Part shown: positions 59,621 through 64,000 of the stretch, piece by piece | Position numbering within the stretch: position 1 is the stretch's first letter | Layout: each line of letters opens with the position of its first letter | NCBI GenBank assembly: GCA_942492445.1 | Contig: CALOEW010000063.1 | Location: 30,277-94,276, forward strand | Origin: NORP240 sp942492445 | Lineage (GTDB): Bacteria > Pseudomonadota > Gammaproteobacteria > Pseudomonadales > Pseudohongiellaceae | Reading direction: 5' to 3' | Length of the DNA: 64,000 nucleotides | The notes under the pieces: model-generated | The model's input: the letters and a program-made list of their open reading frames with translations, nothing else | Told to the model about the DNA's origin: nothing | Database searches by the model: none | Program-made: the position numbers and the translations under genes

Positions 59621-61645
59621 TCAACTGCCCCGCAGAAGGATTTCTTTCAGTTCGGCAATCTGATCCCGGGTTCGGGCCGCCTCTTCAAATGCGAGATTGC
59701 GTGCCTGCTCGAACATTTCCGCTTCGAGGCGGTCAATCTCCTTGCTGAGTTCGACCGGATCCTTGAACCTGGCAGCCGCGTAGGAACCGGACTTTCCCGC
59801 CGCCGCGCGCTGCATTTTCTGGCTGCGAGCAGCACCGGGTGCTGTATAGGCGCCTTCCATCACGTCCTTGACGCGCTTGATAATCCCGGCTGGTGTGATG
59901 CCGTGCTCCTTGTTGAATGCCAGCTGGGTATCACGACGGTTGTTGGATTCGTCCATTGCCCGGCGCATGGAACCGGTAATGGTGTCGGCATACAGTATGG
60001 CTCTGCCGTTAATATTTCTGGCGGCCCGGCCTATGGTCTGGATCAGCGAACTTTCCGAGCGCAGAAACCCCTCCTTGTCGGCATCGAGAATGGCAACCAG
60101 GGAGACCTCGGGGAGATCGAGCCCCTCCCGCAACAGGTTTATCCCCACCAGGACATCGAATTTACCGAGCCGCAGATCGCGGATTATTTCCGCCCTTTCC
60201 ACCGTGTCGATATCGGAATGCAGGTAGCGTACGCGAACCCCGTGCTCCGCCAGGTAATCCGTCAGGTCTTCCGCCATGCGTTTGGTCAGCACGGTAACCA
60301 GAACCCGTTCCTGCCGGGTAACCACGCGATTCACTTCCGACAGCAGGTCATCAACCTGGCTGGATGCCGGCCTGACCTCCAGCTGCGGATCCACCAGGCC
60401 GGTCGGACGCACAACCTGGCGCACGCGCTGCCCTTCGTGGGCTGCTTCGTAGGGGCCGGGCGTAGCTGACACAAACACGATCTGGGGCGTCAATGCCTCC
60501 CACTCCTCAAACCGCAGGGGCCGGTTATCGAGAGCCGACGGCAGCCTGAATCCATACTCTACCAGGGTTTCTTTTCGCGACCGGTCCCCCTTGTACATCG
60601 CGCCCAGTTGCGGAATGGTGACATGGGATTCATCGGCCACAACCAGTGAGTCGGGCGGCAGGTAGTCATAGAGCGTGGGCGGCGGCTGGCCCGGGGCACG
60701 ACCGGACAGGTATCGTGAGTAATTTTCAATTCCCGTGCAATAGCCCAGCTCCTGGATCATCTCCAGGTCGAAGCGGGTCCGCTGGGCCAGCCGCTGCGCT
60801 TCCACCAGTTTGTGACCGGTCTCCAGCTGCTGCAGGCGTTGATTCAGTTCCAGCTTGATATGATCCACGGCGTTCAGCATTGTTTCGCGCGGTGTCACGT
60901 AATGGGACTTGGGAAACACCGTCAGGCGCGGCACCCGTTTGATCGCTTCACCGGTCAGGGGGTCGAAGTAGGACAGGTTTTCAATCTCGTCATCAAACAG
61001 TTCGATGCGTATGGCATGCCGCTCGGATTCTGCCGGATAGATATCGATAACGTCTCCGCGCACGCGGAATGTGGCACGGTGCAACTCCACGTCATTGCGG
61101 GTGTACTGCAGGTCGGCGAGACGTTTCAGCAGATAGCGCTGATCCATTTTGTCGCCCCGGTCCAGGTGCACGACCATTTTCAGGTAGGCGGAGGGATCGC
61201 CCAGGCCGTAAATAGCCGAAACCGTAGCCACCACGATCACGTCCCGGCGTTCCAGAAGGGCCTTGGTGGCGGACAGGCGCATCTGTTCGATGTGGTCATT
61301 GATGGAGGCGTCTTTTTCAATGTACAGGTCGGAGGAAGGGACGTAGGCCTCCGGCTGGTAGTAGTCGTAATAGGAAACGAAATATTCCACCGCATTGTCC
61401 GGGAAAAACTCGGCGAATTCCCCGTACAGCTGGGCGGCCAAGGTCTTGTTGTGGGCCATGACCAGCGTCGGCCGCTGGGTTCTTTCTATGACATTGGCGA
61501 TGGTGTAGGTTTTGCCTGACCCGGTTACACCCAGCAGGGTCTGTGCGTGCAGCCCGGCCTCGAGCCCCTCGACCAGCTGCTCTATGGCGCGCGGTTGATC
61601 GCCGGCGGGCTCGAAATTGGCGTGTAGCTTGAATGGATTGTTCAT
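59621..61645 (-). CDS. uvrB: UvrB, excinuclease ABC subunit B
   Basis: This 674-residue damage-verification helicase of nucleotide excision repair has Walker A LLGVTGSGKTYTIANV, the beta-hairpin motif YYDYYQPEAYVPSSDLYIEK, helicase motifs ADESHVTIPQ and LLREGLDLPEVSLV plus QTIGRAARNINGRAILYAD, and a C-terminal UVR domain (IDRLEAEMFEQARNLAFEEA). ATG 61645 matches homologues (MNNPFKL). It is flanked by tRNA-Val and, divergently, tRNA-Asn. Confidence 0.97.
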   Translation of the reverse strand: MNNPFKLHANFEPAGDQPRAIEQLVEGLEAGLHAQTLLGVTGSGKTYTIANVIERTQRPTLVMAHNKTLAAQLYGEFAEFFPDNAVEYFVSYYDYYQPEAYVPSSDLYIEKDASINDHIEQMRLSATKALLERRDVIVVATVSAIYGLGDPSAYLKMVVHLDRGDKMDQRYLLKRLADLQYTRNDVELHRATFRVRGDVIDIYPAESERHAIRIELFDDEIENLSYFDPLTGEAIKRVPRLTVFPKSHYVTPRETMLNAVDHIKLELNQRLQQLETGHKLVEAQRLAQRTRFDLEMIQELGYCTGIENYSRYLSGRAPGQPPPTLYDYLPPDSLVVADESHVTIPQLGAMYKGDRSRKETLVEYGFRLPSALDNRPLRFEEWEALTPQIVFVSATPGPYEAAHEGQRVRQVVRPTGLVDPQLEVRPASSQVDDLLSEVNRVVTRQERVLVTVLTKRMAEDLTDYLAEHGVRVRYLHSDIDTVERAEIIRDLRLGKFDVLVGINLLREGLDLPEVSLVAILDADKEGFLRSESSLIQTIGRAARNINGRAILYADTITGSMRRAMDESNNRRDTQLAFNKEHGITPAGIIKRVKDVMEGAYTAPGAARSQKMQRAAAGKSGSYAAARFKDPVELSKEIDRLEAEMFEQARNLAFEEAARTRDQIAELKEILLRGS

Positions 61646-61804
61646 CAGGGTTCTGGAGAGGGAAGGATTGACCTGCAAACCTAGTGACAAGGACGCAAAC
61701 CGGCTATACTACCACGCAACGCGACGGATGGGCCGGCACTGTTGACCCCGCCGTGAATTGTCATTAGTATACGCGCGTTTTCGGCTGGACAGTCGGAGCA
61801 CTGC

Positions 61805-61879
61805 TGCCCAATAGCTCAATGGTAGAGTAGGTGACTGTTAATCACTTGGTTCCTGGTTCGAGTCCAGGTTGGGCAGCCA
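61805..61879 (+). tRNA. tRNA-Asn (anticodon GTT)
   Basis: Acceptor stem TGCCCAA with TTGGGCA, discriminator G, encoded CCA. The anticodon arm GTGA-CTGTTAA-TCAC gives anticodon GTT. The T arm contains GGTTCGAGTCC. The DNA after its 3' end becomes AT-rich and accessory, so it may be an integration site. Confidence 0.95.
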
Positions 61880-62177
61880 ATAAATATACAGAAATCAAAT
61901 AGTTATCTGCAATCCTCTTGCGCGCTTTCCCCAAGCTTTGGTTTAGGCTACACATAGGCTACAGATCAAACGAACGTAGCCTCCCCTATATTAATTACTC
62001 CAAATCAACACAAGCACAATGCAGTTTTGACCCCCGCTGTTTTTGGGGTGTAGGATGCACTCTTCTGTTGATTTGCAGCGGAAAATGATCCCACAAGATG
62101 GGATTGTAATTGTGAGTGGTTTATCCTAGGAGCGTATTCCAAAAGTAAACAAAAAACTGAGGTTGGAGTGTTTGTGA
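61880..62177. other. AT-rich DNA after tRNA-Asn, candidate island boundary
   Basis: About 298 bp without a gene. It contains a direct repeat TAGGCTACA-CA-TAGGCTACA near 61947-61966. No integrase lies within the window and no second copy of the tRNA 3' end is visible, so an attachment site is not proven. Confidence 0.35.
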
Positions 62178-62627
62178 TCAAGGTAGCGCTGAAACTTTGG
62201 TATTAAGTTTTCCGTATCCTAACGTAGCGGCTGAAAAGGATGGAGTAGTCCACGTTAAGACCTGCCCGTTCCTATCTGTGGTTACTCGCCCATTATGGGA
62301 CTCACCAAAGTATTTGCATGTCTTATCCATATAAGAGATTTCCGCCAAGTTTAACAGGCCGTGTTCAGGGTCCGAAATTATGAGGCAAATCAAATCGAAT
62401 TCTTTCTGACTCTGGTCTACACTTGGCGATCTCTCACCGTATACTTCTTCTATCATAGAGCCAGTAACCATAATAGTGTCACTGATATGAAATTCTCCGG
62501 GGACACCAACTAGACTGCGATCGCGCAAAAATCGCATCTCACTAATATACTCGCAATCCACGAAGCCCATCAAACAAAGTTCCAATTCTGAATAGGGTCC
62601 AGAAAGGGCATCGCGAAATTTTGTCAT
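62178..62627 (-). CDS. Hypothetical protein
   Basis: This 149-residue soluble protein has no recognised family. It contains LSGPYSELELCLMGFVDCEY, EEVYGERSPSVDQSQKEFDL and ICLIISDPEHGLLNLAEISY. Base composition is AT-richer than the housekeeping genes nearby, consistent with transferred DNA. It is divergent from the toxin-antitoxin genes. Confidence 0.5.
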   Translation of the reverse strand: MTKFRDALSGPYSELELCLMGFVDCEYISEMRFLRDRSLVGVPGEFHISDTIMVTGSMIEEVYGERSPSVDQSQKEFDLICLIISDPEHGLLNLAEISYMDKTCKYFGESHNGRVTTDRNGQVLTWTTPSFSAATLGYGKLNTKVSALP

Positions 62628-62692
62628 TCCATCAACTTAAAATTGGCGTATTCGTTTTTCTACAGCCTCGTTAATCGCCCCGATCGAATCCC

Positions 62693-62726
62693 TTGCCAAA
62701 CTACGGCATTGCCGTATAATGGCAAT
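62693..62726 (+). promoter_or_regulatory. Promoter and nested operators of toxin-antitoxin module 1
   Basis: TTGCCA (62693-62698) and TATAAT (62715-62720) at 16 bp spacing. Two overlapping palindromes cover the -10: ACGGCATTGCCGT (62703-62715) and ATTGCC-N7-GGCAAT (62708-62726). This is the usual layout for autorepression by an antitoxin or the toxin-antitoxin complex. Confidence 0.75.
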
Positions 62727-62728
62727 TT

Positions 62729-63046
62729 ATGATATTCATTGAAACGCGGCTATTTACCAAGCTCCTGTCTAATTACCTGTCTGATGACGAATATCGTGGC
62801 ATACAAGCCTATTTGATCCAAAAGCCTGACGCTGGGGACATAATCCGCGGCTCAGGTGGTGTTCGAAAAGTCAGATGGTCTCGTGACGGTGGGGGCAAAA
62901 GTGGCGGCATTCGAGTTATCTATTATTGGGAAAAATCTGAATCTGAAATCTGGATGTTGACGATCTACGCAAAGTCCGAGAGAGCCACTATTTCAGGTCC
63001 TGACTTGAAACGAATTTGGGAGGCAGTTAATCGTGCGAAATCGTGA
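62729..63046 (+). CDS. RelE/HigB-superfamily toxin of module 1
   Basis: This 105-residue protein has the RelE-like layout: LFTKLLSNYLSDDEYRGIQA, then GSGGVRKVRWSRDGGGKSGG, IRVIYYWEKSESEIWMLTIY. The basic strands and the R-V-I-Y-Y core match the subgroup encoded before NadS-type antitoxins. It probably cleaves mRNA or binds the ribosome. The toxin comes first; the antitoxin start overlaps its end by 14 bp. It begins shortly after the promoter TATAAT, so the message is nearly leaderless. Confidence 0.85.
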   Translation: MIFIETRLFTKLLSNYLSDDEYRGIQAYLIQKPDAGDIIRGSGGVRKVRWSRDGGGKSGGIRVIYYWEKSESEIWMLTIYAKSERATISGPDLKRIWEAVNRAKS

Positions 63047-63320
63047 TTTGGGCAAAGAAATTCTTGAAGGCTTTGACGAAATTCAAAACTTTAAGAAAGG
63101 AAATCTTAAACTTCGAACTACAGAGCTATCTGAGCCCTCCGAGCCTAAGATTATCCGAGAAAAACTTAAACTCTCTCAATCTGCTTTCGCTGGATTATTG
63201 GGCGTAAGCACACGAACCTTGCAAGATTGGGAGCAGGGTCGACGGAGGCCCCAGGGCCCCGCTGTTGCACTATTGCGCATAGCGGAGCAACATCCTGAGG
63301 TATTCGTACATCTGAGTTAG
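63033..63320 (+). CDS. Xre/NadS-type antitoxin of module 1
   Basis: This 95-residue antitoxin has a C-terminal HTH: PKIIREKLKLSQSAFAGLLG, VSTRTLQDWEQGRRRPQGPA, as in NadS/HigA-like regulators. The N-terminal part probably wraps the toxin. Translation begins at GTG 63033 with GGGAGG ten bases before it, inside the toxin gene, coupling the two. Confidence 0.87.
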   Translation: MRNRDLGKEILEGFDEIQNFKKGNLKLRTTELSEPSEPKIIREKLKLSQSAFAGLLGVSTRTLQDWEQGRRRPQGPAVALLRIAEQHPEVFVHLS

Positions 63321-63369
63321 GGGCAAGTAATTAGTTCAATGGGACGGCGTCAGCAATTGCCACCTGTAA

Positions 63370-63383
63370 CGTAACAGGTTACG
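63370..63383. promoter_or_regulatory. Operator palindrome of toxin-antitoxin module 2
   Basis: CGTAACAGGTTACG is a perfect inverted repeat (CGTAAC-AG-GTTACG) eight bases before the toxin start. TTGCCA at 63357-63362 may be the -35 box; no clear -10 is seen. It is likely bound by the HigA-type antitoxin. Confidence 0.55.
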
Positions 63384-63391
63384 CTGCTAAG

Positions 63392-63670
63392 GTGATTCAG
63401 AATTTCAAACATAAAGGGCTTGAGCGCTACTTTTTGAAAGGCACAAAGGCTGGCATAAAAGCCAACCAGGAGAAGCGTATTAGGCTGATCCTTGGTCGAT
63501 TGAATGCAGCAACAAGCCCGCGAGATATGGACCTTCCAGGCCTATATCTCCACCAATTGAAAGGTAAGAGTCGTGGACGCTGGTCTGTCAGGGTAACTGG
63601 CAACTGGCGAATTACATTTATGTTCGATGGCCCAGATGCTGTCGAAGTGGACTACGAGGATTATCACTAG
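63392..63670 (+). CDS. higB: HigB-family toxin of module 2
   Basis: This 92-residue killer protein of the HigB/RelE family begins IQNFKHKGLERYFLKGTKAG and ends with GRWSVRVTGNWRITFMFDGP, the conserved C-terminal catalytic strand of ribosome-dependent mRNA interferases. It starts at GTG 63392, which aligns with HigB starts. Two bases separate it from higA. Confidence 0.92.
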   Translation: MIQNFKHKGLERYFLKGTKAGIKANQEKRIRLILGRLNAATSPRDMDLPGLYLHQLKGKSRGRWSVRVTGNWRITFMFDGPDAVEVDYEDYH

Positions 63671-63672
63671 CC

Positions 63673-63966
63673 ATGTCTGTACAGATGCACAATCCACCAC
63701 ACCCGGGCGAGATTCTTAGAGAGTTCTGCTTGGAACCTTTAGGTCTATCTGTCACTGATGCTGCTGAAGCTTTAGGAGTAAGTCGCAAGACCCTCTCTTC
63801 CATTTTAAATGGGCGTGCAGGCATAAGCCCTGAAATGGCTTTAAGGCTTTCCAAGGCTTTCGATACTTCGCCGGAAAGTTGGCTGAACCAACAGCAACAG
63901 TACGATCTTTGGCAAGCCATGAATTCAGGCATTGATATCAAAGTGAAAAAGTTACGTGCCGCATAA
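63673..63966 (+). CDS. higA: HigA-family antitoxin of module 2
   Basis: This 97-residue antitoxin carries the HigA signature NPPHPGEILREFCLEPLGLS and an Xre helix-turn-helix VTDAAEALGVSRKTLSSILN followed by GRAGISPEMALRLSKAFDTS. It neutralises HigB and represses the operon. Toxin-first order is typical of higBA. Confidence 0.94.
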   Translation: MSVQMHNPPHPGEILREFCLEPLGLSVTDAAEALGVSRKTLSSILNGRAGISPEMALRLSKAFDTSPESWLNQQQQYDLWQAMNSGIDIKVKKLRAA

Positions 63967-64000
63967 CAGATTTCAATGGGAAGAGCCGAAGCCGTTTCGA

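Overview
This 64 kb stretch looks like the chromosome of a Gram-negative, flagellated gammaproteobacterium, possibly a marine or environmental lineage of the Cellvibrionales/Pseudohongiella kind. That placement rests on gene order and protein style (ruvCAB-tolQRA, the wrbA-DUF2069-hda-DUF2066-purMN cluster, thrS-infC-rpmI-rplT-pheST-ihfA-merR-tRNA-Pro). No rRNA or marker phylogeny was possible. Housekeeping DNA is moderately GC-rich; the last 2 kb are visibly more AT-rich.

Layout. 1-7.6 kb, minus strand: fmdB-aspS-yebC-ruvC-ruvA-ruvB and then tolQ-tolR-tolA-(tolB). 8-23.6 kb: an HU-like protein, proS, acylphosphatase, a yihY-arsC-wrbA-DUF2069 operon, hda and DUF2066, purM-purN-DUF3108, a FleQ-like sigma-54 activator, flgM, a pair of TIGR04282/TIGR04283 glycosyltransferases and small unknown proteins. 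23.5-29.4 kb: a CzcCBA/Cus-type metal efflux operon with DUF3240. 29.6-33.5 kb: an acyl-CoA ligase, a thiolase and a macrodomain protein. 33.7-51.4 kb is an accessory zone: a glycine-zipper lipoprotein, a frameshifted FabH-like ketoacyl synthase next to a seven-helix membrane protein ending in a Fis-type DNA-binding helix-turn-helix, a trypsin-fold protein that seems to lack its catalytic Ser and Asp, a PEP-CTERM protein behind a textbook sigma-54 promoter, an 1847-residue RTX-repeat protein, a PKD-like secreted protein with an internal stop, IS91 debris, a 300-bp direct duplication and a TonB-dependent receptor. 51.5-61.9 kb returns to housekeeping genes: tRNA-Pro, merR, ihfA, pheT, pheS, rplT, rpmI, infC, thrS, tRNA-Val, uvrB and tRNA-Asn. 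Beyond tRNA-Asn lies AT-rich DNA with two back-to-back toxin-antitoxin modules.

Three window-wide patterns stand out. (1) A dispersed palindromic element of about 52 bp (ends GGAACCTCTGATTAA) occurs only between about 23 and 51 kb, in full, degenerate and half copies, mostly beside a YTAR-like tetranucleotide; the two best full copies have exact 4-bp duplications (CTAA, CTAG) and abut stop codons, as expected of a small non-autonomous IS (MITE). (2) Five conserved genes (ruvA, proS, hda, the DUF2066 gene, the fabH-like gene) are each split by a single shift, and each span is a multiple of three plus one. This suggests recurrent one-base insertions in the sequence, more likely assembly error than biology. 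(3) The FabH-like enzyme and the membrane-anchored Fis-type regulator, with a perfect 15-bp palindrome between them, are the best candidate for an undescribed system: a possible fatty-acyl signal synthase and a one-component membrane receptor. The nearby sigma-54-controlled PEP-CTERM gene may belong to the same envelope programme, but that is inference.
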